DNA of 41,322 nucleotides from an uncultured Collinsella sp. (GCA_937925715.1 CALAMG010000040.1:1-41322), one strand, 5' to 3'; positions 14,565-22,819 are shown, counted from the stretch's first letter. The notes: generated from the sequence alone by a model not told the origin. Numbers and translations: made by a program.

Positions 14565-16508
14565 CTAGAACGTTCCGCCGCCGCCTCCGCCGACGCCGCC
14601 ACCACCGCCGCCAGAGAAGCCGCCGCCGCTGCCGCCGCTCGAGCTATCGGAGCTCGAAGCCAGCTCGCGGATGGTCTCGTGATACACGTCATCGAATGAA
14701 TCGAGCGGGGACTCGGTACCGTAATGATGGTAGTACCACCAGTAGCAGGGGTAGTTGTCGTAGAAATCGTCGCTGTTGCGCAGGTCCGCAGGCACGGCCT
14801 CGGCCAGCTGTCGCAGCACTTCTTTCGAAACGCCCAGGGCAACGCCCATCACCAGCAGCTTGTTCCACAGCACCAGATCGCCCGGGACGGCTTCCTTTAG
14901 ACGAGTGAAGTCCTCGAGCCAATGCTTAAGTGCCATGCAGCGAGCCGCCACCTCGGCGCCCTCCGGCGTAAAGCGGCGGAACGTAAGGCCCACGCCGATA
15001 CCCACCAGCACAATCGGCGCCGAGATAACCGCGGCGGTAATGTTCGCCTGTGCGCCATCGGTAAAGAAGATGGATCCCACGGGAACAAAGGCAATCAGGA
15101 TACCAAGAACCAGGCAAAACACCATTGCAACAATGCCGTCCGAGGCAACGTACTCGCTATCGGCCAGCTTGCCCTTAACGGTGTTCTGATAGTCCTCGAG
15201 CTTATCACCCACGGGTGTAGCGTGCTGCTTGACGTAGTGCTGCAGCTCGTCGAACGTGCGCGAACGGTCACCGTTCTCGTCAGGCTTAGCACCGGCAAAG
15301 AAGACCTTGAGCACCATGTGGTCAATGCCCTTGGCCGACTTCCAGCCCGCATCACTCACCGTCACGCGATACGTCTGCTCTTCTTTTTCACGCCCCAACA
15401 GACCCTTCTTGGCCTTGGTCACGGTCGCCTGCTCCAGCTTGATCACACGGTCGTCAGTGAGCTTCATGAGCGTGGCGATATATGCCTGATCGGGCACCTC
15501 GTTCCAGCTCATGAGGGCCGAAAGCACGGCGGGATGGTCGGCCGAAGGCACATCGCGGAAATATTCGTCCTGGAAAAGCGGCTTGGGCTTGCGCTTGCGC
15601 AGCTTGAGCATAACGATTGTGCCGGTAAAGGCCACCGCCGCAACAACACTTAGCACGGCAAGTGCATTGGCAATCATGCGAGCGTGAGCGCGGCGGGCGT
15701 TAGCTTCGTCGGCCCATTCCTTCTCTTCACTCAGGATCGTTGACATGCGCTCTTCGCCCGCGGCGGCAAGCTGCGGCACCCAGTCGCTGGGGAAGGCGAT
15801 GCGTGCCTCGGCGAATTCGCCCTGATGCACGCAGGGAATGGTATAGGTGACCATGGGCTCGTCCTCATCGAGCGACACGTCGCCCGTCAGCGGACCGTGG
15901 CCCCATGCGCGGAAGTTATCGCCTTTGACGGCCGCCGTCCCGGCAGCGGCATTTGCGAAGCGCACTTCCATCTCGACATCGTCGGAATCCGCAGACCAGC
16001 CGTCACCCACGAACTTCCAGTAGAGCTCGGCGGTATCGGCCCAGTTCATGACTGCACCGGTCATGGAATAACTCACGTAGTAGATTGCACTGTCGCCGCT
16101 CTCGTGAGGGCTGAACACCTTAATCCTTACGCCGTCACCGGTCTGCTCGACCGTATAGACGCCAGAGTCGCCCTTGTTCGCGCTATCGACTTTGTTAAAC
16201 GCGGTGTCCTCTTCCTCGACACTCAGCACGTCAACGCCCGCCGTGCCGCCCTGCTGGTTGGTGCCCGTATTGATCTCCCAAAACACGCCGTTGATGTCGT
16301 CGTCGAAATCAAACTGGCGTCCCTCGACAACGGTCAGCGATCCATCGGCCTCGACCGTGGCGCCGATGTAGGTTTGGGTCATAGAATACCCGTCGGCACG
16401 TGCAACGGCGGGCAACAGCAGCAGCGCAAGCGCGACGAGCACGCAGACGGAAGCGAATCGCGCAAACAGGCGGCGCTGCCGACAGGTTTTGGCAACGGAG
16501 TCGTTCAT
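14565..16508 (-). CDS. DUF2207 membrane protein with glycine-rich tail
   Basis: 647 residues. A signal peptide (RRLFARFASVCVLVALALLLLPAVARA) leads to an extracytoplasmic domain of about 230 residues that starts TYIGATVEADGSLTVVEGRQFDFD, the usual DUF2207 opening. A membrane helix near residue 285 (ALAVLSVVAAVAFTGTIVML) is followed by a cytoplasmic stretch, then two more helices (IVAMVFCLVLGILIAFVPVG and AAVISAPIVLVGIGVGL). The protein ends in a Ser-rich segment and a tail of nearly pure Gly (14-20 residues). This is the typical layout of DUF2207 proteins, whose function is not established. The ATG at 16508 follows AAAGGATGTG; the upstream extension is rejected because the signal peptide then starts properly. 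Confidence 0.85.
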   Translation of the reverse strand: MNDSVAKTCRQRRLFARFASVCVLVALALLLLPAVARADGYSMTQTYIGATVEADGSLTVVEGRQFDFDDDINGVFWEINTGTNQQGGTAGVDVLSVEEEDTAFNKVDSANKGDSGVYTVEQTGDGVRIKVFSPHESGDSAIYYVSYSMTGAVMNWADTAELYWKFVGDGWSADSDDVEMEVRFANAAAGTAAVKGDNFRAWGHGPLTGDVSLDEDEPMVTYTIPCVHQGEFAEARIAFPSDWVPQLAAAGEERMSTILSEEKEWADEANARRAHARMIANALAVLSVVAAVAFTGTIVMLKLRKRKPKPLFQDEYFRDVPSADHPAVLSALMSWNEVPDQAYIATLMKLTDDRVIKLEQATVTKAKKGLLGREKEEQTYRVTVSDAGWKSAKGIDHMVLKVFFAGAKPDENGDRSRTFDELQHYVKQHATPVGDKLEDYQNTVKGKLADSEYVASDGIVAMVFCLVLGILIAFVPVGSIFFTDGAQANITAAVISAPIVLVGIGVGLTFRRFTPEGAEVAARCMALKHWLEDFTRLKEAVPGDLVLWNKLLVMGVALGVSKEVLRQLAEAVPADLRNSDDFYDNYPCYWWYYHHYGTESPLDSFDDVYHETIRELASSSDSSSGGSGGGFSGGGGGGVGGGGGGTF

Positions 16509-16621
16509 GGGCACATCCTTTGTCTGTGATACCAGTAACGCCATTGTCCCACGTTTACGGGCGCACATGACGAACATCTAGGCCAGCGGAGTATCAAACG
16601 GGACGAAAGTCACGCCCGCGA

Positions 16622-16674
16622 CCGGCACCTAGGGACGTTCCTTATCTGCCGGCAATCTAGGACACTCCTTGGCA
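16622..16674 (+). repeat. 53-bp repeat, copy 2 (GGGACGTTCCTT type)
   Basis: Second copy of the unit at 14075-14127, in the same orientation and 2.5 kb away. Differences cluster in the two short spacers, so the CCGGCA/TGCCGG pairing is kept. It lies in the 16509-17017 gap between the DUF2207 gene and gluQ, which holds no gene. Confidence 0.65.
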
Positions 16675-16785
16675 TGGCCTGCGCCAGCAATAGATACCAC
16701 TTCATAGCTCCGTCACAGGTGTAGCGGCTTTGTGTGGGCGCGGCATGCGCTGATTGAGCCGCCAGCTGAGGGGCATAAAGCAGTT

Positions 16786-16819
16786 GAGCGAAAACGGTTT
16801 GCCCCTTTGCCGTTCGCTC
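16786..16819 (+). other. hairpin in the gap before gluQ
   Basis: GAGCGAAAACGG (16786-16797) pairs with CCGTTCGCTC (16810-16819) with a small bulge. With the terminator 27 nt downstream this could be the 3' part of a small RNA, but no promoter is clear and no known RNA family is recognised. Confidence 0.3.
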
Positions 16820-16845
16820 GAGGATCATGTCCCCCTTTTCCGCGG

Positions 16846-16879
16846 AAACCCCGGCAGTTGCGAAGAGCTGCCGGGGTTT
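16846..16879 (+). terminator. terminator-like hairpin upstream of gluQ
   Basis: AAACCCCGGCAG and CTGCCGGGGTTT form a perfect 12-bp stem over a 10-nt loop; CTGTCGTTTG follows. No gene on the plus strand ends just before it, so it either ends an unannotated transcript in 16680-16845 or insulates gluQ. Confidence 0.55.
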
Positions 16880-17004
16880 CTGTCGTTTGAGGGGTTGGGC
16901 TGGCGGGCGGCGATCGAGCTGTCGAGCCGGTGGTCCGGCACGCGCAACGCGCGGCCTCGGCAACTTGCAGGCCACGGCAGCGTCTCCCCCACCGCGCCCC
17001 GCGC

Positions 17005-17010
17005 TATACT
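17005..17010 (+). promoter_or_regulatory. -10 box giving a probable leaderless gluQ mRNA
   Basis: TATACT ends 7 nt before the gluQ ATG at 17018, exactly the distance from a -10 box to a start site, and no ribosome binding site is present. No good -35 is seen. Leaderless transcripts of this kind are common in Actinomycetota. Confidence 0.5.
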
Positions 17011-17017
17011 CGTCCGC

Positions 17018-18019
17018 ATGGATATCAACGCACGCAACATAGCAACACACGCCGCGGACGCACCAGCAACGGCAGTGCCCACCCCCGTCGTGGGCCGTTT
17101 CGCCCCGTCGCCCTCGGGCCGCATGCACCTGGGCAACGTGTTCAGCTGCCTGTGCTCGTGGCTTTCGGCCCGCAGCCAGGGCGGCAGCATCGTGCTGCGC
17201 ATCGAGGACCTGGACGATCGCTGCAAGCGCCCGGAACTTGCCGCTCAACTGATTGACGATCTGACCTGGCTGGGGCTCGAGTGGGACGAAGGCCCCTACT
17301 ACCAGCACGATCGCCTGGATCTGTACGAGGACGCCCTGCGCCAGCTGCAAGACGCCGGCCTCACCTATCCCTGTTTTTGCACGCGTGCCGAACTCCACGC
17401 CGCGAGCGCACCGCACGCCAGCGACGGCACGCCCATCTACCGCGGCGCCTGCAGAGGTCTTTCTGCTGATGAAATCACCCGCCGCAGTGCCCTGCGTGCT
17501 CCGGCCACGCGCCTGCGCGTGCCCACCGTCGACGACCTCGCCAGCGACGTGATCGAATTCGTGGACCGCACGTACGGAGCCCAATGCGAAGCACTCGCCA
17601 CCGAGTGCGGTGACTTTTTGGTGCGCCGCAGCGACGGCGTGTTTGCCTATCAGCTGGCCGTGGCGGTCGACGACGCTGCTATGGGCGTCACCGAGATCGT
17701 ACGCGGATGCGACCTGCTTGGTTCCACGCCGCGCCAGATCTATCTGCAACATCTGCTGGGACTGCCCACGCCGCACTACGCGCACATTCCGCTGCTCATG
17801 TCACCGGACGGCCGCCGCCTTTCCAAGCGCGATCGCGATCTGGACCTGGGCGAGCTCCGCACCCGCTTTGGCACACCCGAGGCACTGTTGGGATGGCTCG
17901 CCGGGCAAACAGGCATCGCGCCGGACACCACGCCGCGTACCGCCGAGCAGCTGGTCGAGCACTTTAGCTGGGACGTCATCCGCGCGCATCGGGAGAACAT
18001 CACTGTAACGGTCGAGTAG
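17018..18019 (+). CDS. gluQ: glutamyl-Q tRNA(Asp) synthetase
   Basis: 333-residue paralogue of the GluRS catalytic core that attaches glutamate to queuosine in tRNA-Asp. It has the class I signature FAPSPSGRMHLGN (HIGH), RIEDLDDRC, and the second signature as RLSKRDRDLDL (KMSKS). It lacks the anticodon-binding domain of full GluRS, which together with the length identifies GluQRS. The zinc site is visible as YPCFC with the later Tyr and Cys in IYRGACRG. The ATG at 17018 is preferred: it precedes the conserved start by about 25 residues and sits 7 nt after a -10 box. A frame open further upstream is not supported. It is convergent with the metallophosphoesterase gene. Confidence 0.92.
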   Translation: MDINARNIATHAADAPATAVPTPVVGRFAPSPSGRMHLGNVFSCLCSWLSARSQGGSIVLRIEDLDDRCKRPELAAQLIDDLTWLGLEWDEGPYYQHDRLDLYEDALRQLQDAGLTYPCFCTRAELHAASAPHASDGTPIYRGACRGLSADEITRRSALRAPATRLRVPTVDDLASDVIEFVDRTYGAQCEALATECGDFLVRRSDGVFAYQLAVAVDDAAMGVTEIVRGCDLLGSTPRQIYLQHLLGLPTPHYAHIPLLMSPDGRRLSKRDRDLDLGELRTRFGTPEALLGWLAGQTGIAPDTTPRTAEQLVEHFSWDVIRAHRENITVTVE

Positions 18020-18034
18020 CCAGCCACCCCGCCT

Positions 18035-18760
18035 CTACGCAACATCCCAGGGCTGGAGTTCGTCGCCCAAGCGAACGATGCAGTCGTAGAGCACGGTGTG
18101 ACGCTCGGCCGGGTTGGCGTCACGATGAAAATGCCCGTAGTACCAGCGCTTGTAGTCCAGGTGGTCCTCCAGCTCGTCGAAAAACGTGGTGAGTCGATCG
18201 ACATCGGGATAATTCCAGCCAGGTGCCGGGTAAAGCGTGGGCGAAAGCATGCGCGTGGAGCAGGTATGGGTGATCGCATAGTCGACCTTCCAACCCACGC
18301 TGTCGAGCTTTGCCCGCGCCTCCTCAAAGTTGCGTTCGTCCGGCAGCTCCTGCGGCCACCAGCTGGAATACGGAATGCGGTATTCCTTATCCACGCTCGT
18401 GGCGCCGCCCATGGTAAAGATCGTTGAGCCGTCGAGCTCAAAAACCTCGCCGCGCGTCAGGCGTCGGATGGGCGAGGTGTCCGACAGGCGCTGCGTCAGG
18501 CCGCCGTGCCACAGTTCCATGGGACGCTCCGCCCAGTGATCGAAACGTTCGTGGTTGCCGTCGGCGAACAGCACGGTATAGGGGCGCGACTCCAGCCAGG
18601 CGATGTCGGCACATTCCTCGGCAGAGAAATCCCACGGAAAGCCAAAGTCGCCCGCGATGATGAGATAGTCGTCACTCGTCAGACCATCCCCAAGATCCCA
18701 GTCGCGAAGCTTTTGCATGTCGACGCCGCCGTGAATATCGCCCGTCACATAGACCGTCAT
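18035..18760 (-). CDS. calcineurin-like metallophosphoesterase
   Basis: 241 residues with the full metal-site series: GDIHGG near the N-terminus, GDFGFPWD, GNHERFD, THTCS and YYGHFHRD. It is a cytoplasmic phosphatase or phosphodiesterase of unknown substrate. The ATG at 18760 follows GGTGAT and puts the GDIHG motif at residues 7-11 as is usual; 12 further upstream residues are possible but unsupported. It stands 15 nt from the gluQ stop, convergent, without a clear terminator between them. It is not closely related in motif detail to the YfcE-like protein at 29767-30315. Confidence 0.88.
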   Translation of the reverse strand: MTVYVTGDIHGGVDMQKLRDWDLGDGLTSDDYLIIAGDFGFPWDFSAEECADIAWLESRPYTVLFADGNHERFDHWAERPMELWHGGLTQRLSDTSPIRRLTRGEVFELDGSTIFTMGGATSVDKEYRIPYSSWWPQELPDERNFEEARAKLDSVGWKVDYAITHTCSTRMLSPTLYPAPGWNYPDVDRLTTFFDELEDHLDYKRWYYGHFHRDANPAERHTVLYDCIVRLGDELQPWDVA

Positions 18761-18845
18761 CGGATCACCACTTCCCTGTAAGTCGCTAGCCCACATTCTG
18801 CACGATCACTAAGCCAACCGTTCCAGCCCTTCCATCCTTTGGGAC

Positions 18846-19085
18846 CTACCCCTCGTTCTTCCATCCAAACGGGTCAAGCACCCAAAAAATCAGATCGAGC
18901 ACGCCGCCGGTCATCATGGCGCCGGCAAGGGCCATGCAAACGTGCAGGGAACTGGCACTTCGGAGCACGTCGAATGGCCCCAGAACAGCCAGCAGCGCGA
19001 CCGCTGCGCCGGCTACGCACAGCGCGAGGCACGGCCCCGCGTCCTTAACGCACTTCTTTGCGAGATGCTTTGCGTTGTCACTCAT
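18846..19085 (-). CDS. small two-helix membrane protein
   Basis: 79 residues. Two hydrophobic helices, about 19-36 (ALCVAGAAVALLAVLGPF) and 46-68 (LHVCMALAGAMMTGGVLDLIFW), are joined by a short loop, with a Lys-rich N-terminus (HLAKKCVKDAG) and a short tail DPFGWKNEG. The start at 19085 follows AAGGAG with 10-nt spacing; the longer frame to 19235 has no such site. No family is recognised. It may share a promoter with the metallophosphoesterase downstream (85-nt gap). The 19086-19444 gap upstream holds a promoter for the next operon and no other gene. Confidence 0.6.
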   Translation of the reverse strand: MSDNAKHLAKKCVKDAGPCLALCVAGAAVALLAVLGPFDVLRSASSLHVCMALAGAMMTGGVLDLIFWVLDPFGWKNEG

Positions 19086-19298
19086 CGGTATCGAACTCCT
19101 TAGAGGGTCGTTGTTCAGACGCATGCCGCCGCGGCAGAGCGGGGCGGCAGGGTAAGTGTCACATGCTGTGCGGACATCAATGGAGAAACCGCCTGCTCGA
19201 CCAACCTTTGACGCCGTTTTGCACCGGCACCACATCCCCCGCTATCGAGGTCTAATACTTTTTCCCACCGCCACCCAAAAACTCATCCAACATTAATC

Positions 19299-19326
19299 TT
19301 GGCTCAAGAATCGCTTAATCTATAAC
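19299..19326 (+). promoter_or_regulatory. promoter candidate for the DUF4342 / two-component operon
   Basis: TTGGCT (19299-19304) and TATAAC (19321-19326) are separated by 16 nt. The predicted start near 19333 gives a leader of about 112 nt that is very GC-rich and full of short inverted words such as GGCGCC and CCCGGGC/GCCCGGC. Confidence 0.5.
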
Positions 19327-19444
19327 CTGCACTATAGAGTTCGACCGAGGGCGGGGCGGCGCCGCGCAACGCAGGGCGCCGAACGCAACGCTCGCGCCCG
19401 GGCAAATCGCCCGGCGTCGCGCCCATCGAACGAAAGGACAGGTC

Positions 19445-19987
19445 ATGGACGACCTCGAAAAAGTTGAAACTATCCGCACCAAGTGCAACGTGAGCTATAC
19501 CGATGCCAAGGCCGCGCTCGACGCCGCCGACGGCAACGTCCTGGACGCCATCATTTGGCTCGAGTCGCAGGGCAAGACGCAGACCACGTCGGCGCACGCC
19601 GCCACCGAGTCCGCGCCGGTCGATGAGCCCTCGGCCGAGATGGTCGCTGCGCAGGCCGCCTACGAGAAGTCGAGCGAAAAGACCGACTTCTCCAAGAAGA
19701 TGGACAGCGTGTGGGAATACCTCAAAAAGCTCTTCCGCCTGAGCCTGGATACCAAGTTTATCGCCACGCGCCGCGACGCCATCATCCTCAACATTCCCAT
19801 CCTGATCCCCATCGTCGCCCTGTTTGCCTGGGGCGCCACGATTTGGCTGATGCTGCTTGGCCTGTTCTTTGGTATGCGCTACCGCATCGACAGCGACGGC
19901 GACGTGCCCGGCAGCATCAACAACCTGATGGACCACGCCGCCGATGCCGCGGACGGCATCAAACAAAATCTGAACGACGACAAGTAA
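19445..19987 (+). CDS. DUF4342-type protein with N-terminal UBA-like domain
   Basis: 180 residues. Residues 4-43 (LEKVETIRTKCNVSYTDAKA..LDAIIWLESQG) form a UBA/TS-N-like three-helix domain as in EF-Ts. An Ala/Ser/Glu-rich linker follows to about residue 85. The DUF4342 part then has an amphipathic segment VWEYLKKLFRLSLDTKFIATRR and a hydrophobic hairpin IILNIPILIPIVALFAWGAT / IWLMLLGLFFGMRYRID. The start follows GAAAGGACAGGT. It is the first gene of an operon with the regulator (18-nt gap) and kinase downstream, so it may be a membrane accessory or a main output of that system (inference). The function is unknown. Confidence 0.8.
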   Translation: MDDLEKVETIRTKCNVSYTDAKAALDAADGNVLDAIIWLESQGKTQTTSAHAATESAPVDEPSAEMVAAQAAYEKSSEKTDFSKKMDSVWEYLKKLFRLSLDTKFIATRRDAIILNIPILIPIVALFAWGATIWLMLLGLFFGMRYRIDSDGDVPGSINNLMDHAADAADGIKQNLNDDK

Positions 19988-20005
19988 TCGCAGATAGGGG
20001 CACGT

Positions 20006-20791
20006 ATGGCACGAATCCTGATCGTAGAGGACGAAGAGAAAATCGCCCGCTTTGTGACGCTCGAGCTGGAGCACGAGGGCTACCAGGTTGAGCACGCCGC
20101 CGACGGCCGCACCGCCGTGGACCTGGCGCTGAAGCGCGACTACGATCTGATTCTGCTCGATGTGCTGTTGCCGCAGCTCAACGGTATGGAGGTGCTGCGG
20201 CGTATCCGCAAGCACAAGGATGTGCCGGTGATTATGGTCACTGCGCGCGATGCCGTGATGGACAAAGTTGCCGGGCTCGATGCCGGCGCCGACGATTACC
20301 TGACCAAGCCGTTTGCGATTGAGGAGCTGTTCGCACGAATCCGCGTGGCGTTGAAGCGCGCGGAGGCCGTGCGGGCGGCTTCGGGCGTTGGCGGCATCGG
20401 TGCCGGGGCGAACGTAGTGGGCGGCGTGGGCGCCGGTACCATTGCGATGCCCCTGGCCGGCGGCTCGGCCCAGGCATCCGCCTCGCCCTCCCCCGCCGCG
20501 CTCGTCGTGGGTTCGGTCGCGCTCGATCCCAACCGCCGCGAAGTCACGGTCGGCGGCTCGCCCATCGCGCTCACGGCCCGCGAGTTCGATGTCCTCGCCC
20601 TGCTTATGACGCATGCCGAAACCGTGCTCACACGCGAGCGCATCGCGCACGAGGCGCTGGGCTACGAATACGTGGGCGACACCAACAACGTCGACGTGCA
20701 CATCGCGCACCTGCGCGCCAAGATCGAGGACGCTGGCGGTGTCCGCATCCTCCAGACCGTGCGCGGGGTGGGCTATGTCTGCCGCGCGTAA
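20006..20791 (+). CDS. response regulator, OmpR family, with long linker
   Basis: 261 residues. The receiver domain has VEDEEK, phospho-acceptor Asp52 in LLDVLLP, VTARD and Lys101 in YLTKPF. The winged helix (about 172-261) has LTAREFDVLALLM, HEALGYEYVGDTNNVDVHIAHLR and the wing TVRGVGYV. Between them, residues about 127-167 form a Gly/Ala/Ser/Pro-rich linker, much longer than the usual 10-20 residues. The start follows AGGGGCACGT. The kinase gene starts inside the last codons, so the two are translationally coupled. By motif it resembles ArlR/CusR-like regulators; the signal is unknown. Confidence 0.92.
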   Translation: MARILIVEDEEKIARFVTLELEHEGYQVEHAADGRTAVDLALKRDYDLILLDVLLPQLNGMEVLRRIRKHKDVPVIMVTARDAVMDKVAGLDAGADDYLTKPFAIEELFARIRVALKRAEAVRAASGVGGIGAGANVVGGVGAGTIAMPLAGGSAQASASPSPAALVVGSVALDPNRREVTVGGSPIALTAREFDVLALLMTHAETVLTRERIAHEALGYEYVGDTNNVDVHIAHLRAKIEDAGGVRILQTVRGVGYVCRA

Positions 20792-22070
20792 CGCCGAGAC
20801 CAAGCGCGTCACCTCCATCGCCCGCGCCATCAACTGGAGCTACATGTGGCGCCGCTTGGTAAGCTACGTCTGGCTGGATCTGTTACTGCTGCTTGTTGCG
20901 GCGGCGATCCTCGTCTATGGATACAACCAGACGCTACCCGACGGCGCGTTTACCGCAGGATGGATTCCAGGCGCCACCGTTCACGGCATGTCGCTGACGC
21001 CAGCACGCGGCTGGGATCTGACAACGCTTACCTATACCGTCGAGCTTGCGCGTACCACCAAGACCTTCCCCCTCGCGCAGGATCTGGTCATGCTGTGGCC
21101 CCTTTATCTTGTCGTTGCGGGCTGGCAGGTCATCAGCGTGCTCAACATGCTCGGCGGCGCGAGGCGCGTGCGCCGTACCATGGCGCCGCTCAACGACCTG
21201 GCCTTGCGCGTGGACGAGCTCGGCCGTATGCAACTCGCCGGCGGCAAGATGGAAACGCTGGAGCAGGCCATCGAGCGCGCAAGCGTCGACTCGCCAAGCG
21301 TCACCACCGGCGACGCCGACTTGGCGAGCATCGAGGTCGCGCTCAACCGCCTACTGCGTCAGATGCAAGAAGCAAAGCTGCAGCAGATGCGCTTTGTCAA
21401 TGATGCGAGTCACGAACTGCGCACGCCCATCGCGGTGATTCAGGGCTACGTAAACATGCTCGATCGTTGGGGTAAGGACGACCCGGACGTGCTGGCAGAG
21501 TCCATCGCCTCGCTCAAGACCGAAAGCGAGCATATGCAGGAGCTCGTGGAGCAGCTGCTGTTTTTGGCGCGCGGCGATGCCGGCCGCACCGTGCTGCGGC
21601 GCGCGAATACCAACCTGGCCGCACTGGTCGGCGAGGTTTGCGAAGAATCGCAGATGATTGATGCCACGCACGCGTATCGGCTGGCCTTTGACGCTGCGCT
21701 CGCCAGCGACCCGCGCTGCGACGCGTCCGTCGATGTCGCGCTTGTGAAGCAGGCTCTGCGCGTAATCGTGCAGAATGCCGCCAAGTATTCGGACGCGGGC
21801 ACGACCGTCACGTTTGCCATAACGCCCGATGCGGGCACGGGCGCGATTGACATAAGCATTGAGGACGAGGGCATCGGCATGAACCAGGAATCCGCAGCTC
21901 ACGCGTTCGAGCGGTTCTACCGTGCCGACAACGCGCGCGATGTCGGCGCACAGGGTTCGGGCCTGGGGCTCGCCATTGCCAAGTGGATTGTCGACAGCCA
22001 CGGCGGCGTCATCGGCGTGACCTCGGTCGAGGGCGTCGGCAGCCGCTTTACGATTCGCCTGCCGCGGTAG
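20775..22070 (+). CDS. sensor histidine kinase, ArlS/CusS-like
   Basis: 431 residues. Membrane helices at about 35-57 and 107-133 enclose an external sensor loop of about 50 residues. A HAMP-like region leads to the H-box FVNDASHELRTPIAVIQGY (His near 213), N box IVQNAAKYSDAG, G1 IEDEGIGM, F box FERFYRADNAR and G2 GSGLGLAIAKWIV. The ATG at 20775 overlaps the regulator gene by 17 nt, which is the usual coupling; a longer reading inside the regulator is rejected. The short sensor loop has no recognisable ligand domain. A terminator follows at 22093. Confidence 0.92.
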   Translation: MSAARNAETKRVTSIARAINWSYMWRRLVSYVWLDLLLLLVAAAILVYGYNQTLPDGAFTAGWIPGATVHGMSLTPARGWDLTTLTYTVELARTTKTFPLAQDLVMLWPLYLVVAGWQVISVLNMLGGARRVRRTMAPLNDLALRVDELGRMQLAGGKMETLEQAIERASVDSPSVTTGDADLASIEVALNRLLRQMQEAKLQQMRFVNDASHELRTPIAVIQGYVNMLDRWGKDDPDVLAESIASLKTESEHMQELVEQLLFLARGDAGRTVLRRANTNLAALVGEVCEESQMIDATHAYRLAFDAALASDPRCDASVDVALVKQALRVIVQNAAKYSDAGTTVTFAITPDAGTGAIDISIEDEGIGMNQESAAHAFERFYRADNARDVGAQGSGLGLAIAKWIVDSHGGVIGVTSVEGVGSRFTIRLPR

Positions 22071-22092
22071 GAAGCCCCTCGACATAAATAAA

Positions 22093-22123
22093 GGGATAGG
22101 GCCACGCGGCCCTATCCCTTTTT
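22093..22123 (+). terminator. rho-independent terminator after the second two-component operon
   Basis: GGGATAGGGCC-acgc-GGCCCTATCCC followed by TTTTTG. The convergent VOC gene ends at 22146 and may use the same stem. Confidence 0.88.
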
Positions 22124-22145
22124 GCCAGCTATGGCAGCTTGTGCG

Positions 22146-22520
22146 CTACTCGCGGCACAGGTGCACGGCGAAACCGGCGAACTCGCGCTTAAAGTACACG
22201 AGCTTGGTACCACCGTCGGGCAGCAGTGCGCGCGACTCTTCGTTGACCTCGAGCCCGCGCTCGGCAAACCACTTCTCAGCTGCATCGATGTCGTTAACGG
22301 CAAAGCCGATGTGGCCTTTGGTGCCACGACCGTTCTGCTTCATGATCTCGACCAGCGAATCGTTGAAGTACGAAACCGGGGTCTCGATGACGGGCAGGCC
22401 CATCATCGTCGAGAACAGCTCCGCGATCTCCAGGGCGTCTACCGGGTCGGTGGCGTTGATGCCCACGTGAGCGACGCGCATGCCAAAGAGCTCGACCGGG
22501 TTGGCGTTCTGCTCACTCAT
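22146..22520 (-). CDS. VOC-fold protein (glyoxalase superfamily)
   Basis: 124 residues, one vicinal-oxygen-chelate domain: HVGINATDPVDALEIAELFS, then GHIGFAVNDIDAAEKWF, and the end FAGFAVHLCRE. To my knowledge the closest pattern is the C-terminal VOC extension of Firmicutes KDPG/KHG aldolases (HVGIN..., GHIAIGTN..., FAIHL). It is thus plausibly a partner in keto-acid sugar breakdown, but no aldolase is encoded here. The start lies 11 nt after the IIB stop and has no clear ribosome binding site, which suggests coupling to the IIB gene. Substrate and metal are unknown. Confidence 0.8.
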   Translation of the reverse strand: MSEQNANPVELFGMRVAHVGINATDPVDALEIAELFSTMMGLPVIETPVSYFNDSLVEIMKQNGRGTKGHIGFAVNDIDAAEKWFAERGLEVNEESRALLPDGGTKLVYFKREFAGFAVHLCRE

Positions 22521-22531
22521 ACAGTCAGCGC

Positions 22532-22819
22532 CTACTGAGCCATAACGTCGAGGACGGCCTTCTCGGCAGCGACGCGGTTCATGCCGGTCATGAAGGGCAC
22601 GCCGCTCACGTACGGGCAGGTGAGGCCCTCGGGGGCAACGGTGGTGGCGATCAGCAGGTCGGCGCCCTCGTCGCAAACGTCCTTGGCCTCGGAGATGGCG
22701 CACTGCACGATCTCGTACTTGTCGGCGTAACCGTTGGCGTCGAGCATGGTGGCGACCTTCTGGGCAACGAGCGTGGAAGTAGCAGCGCCAGCACCGCAAG
22801 CCAAAACAATCTTCTTCAT
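22532..22819 (-). CDS. PTS system IIB component, galactitol type
   Basis: 95 residues, a complete IIB domain of the galactitol (GatB/SgcB) family. The N-terminal loop KKIVLACGAGAATSTLVA carries the phosphorylatable Cys8, and the later motif VPFMTGMN is typical. It would accept phosphate from a IIA and pass it to sugar at a IIC. Neither IIA nor IIC is adjacent, so it serves a transporter encoded elsewhere or acts as a regulator. The start follows AAGGGAG. It is divergent from the gene at 22983 and followed by the VOC gene in one operon. Confidence 0.88.
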   Translation of the reverse strand: MKKIVLACGAGAATSTLVAQKVATMLDANGYADKYEIVQCAISEAKDVCDEGADLLIATTVAPEGLTCPYVSGVPFMTGMNRVAAEKAVLDVMAQ

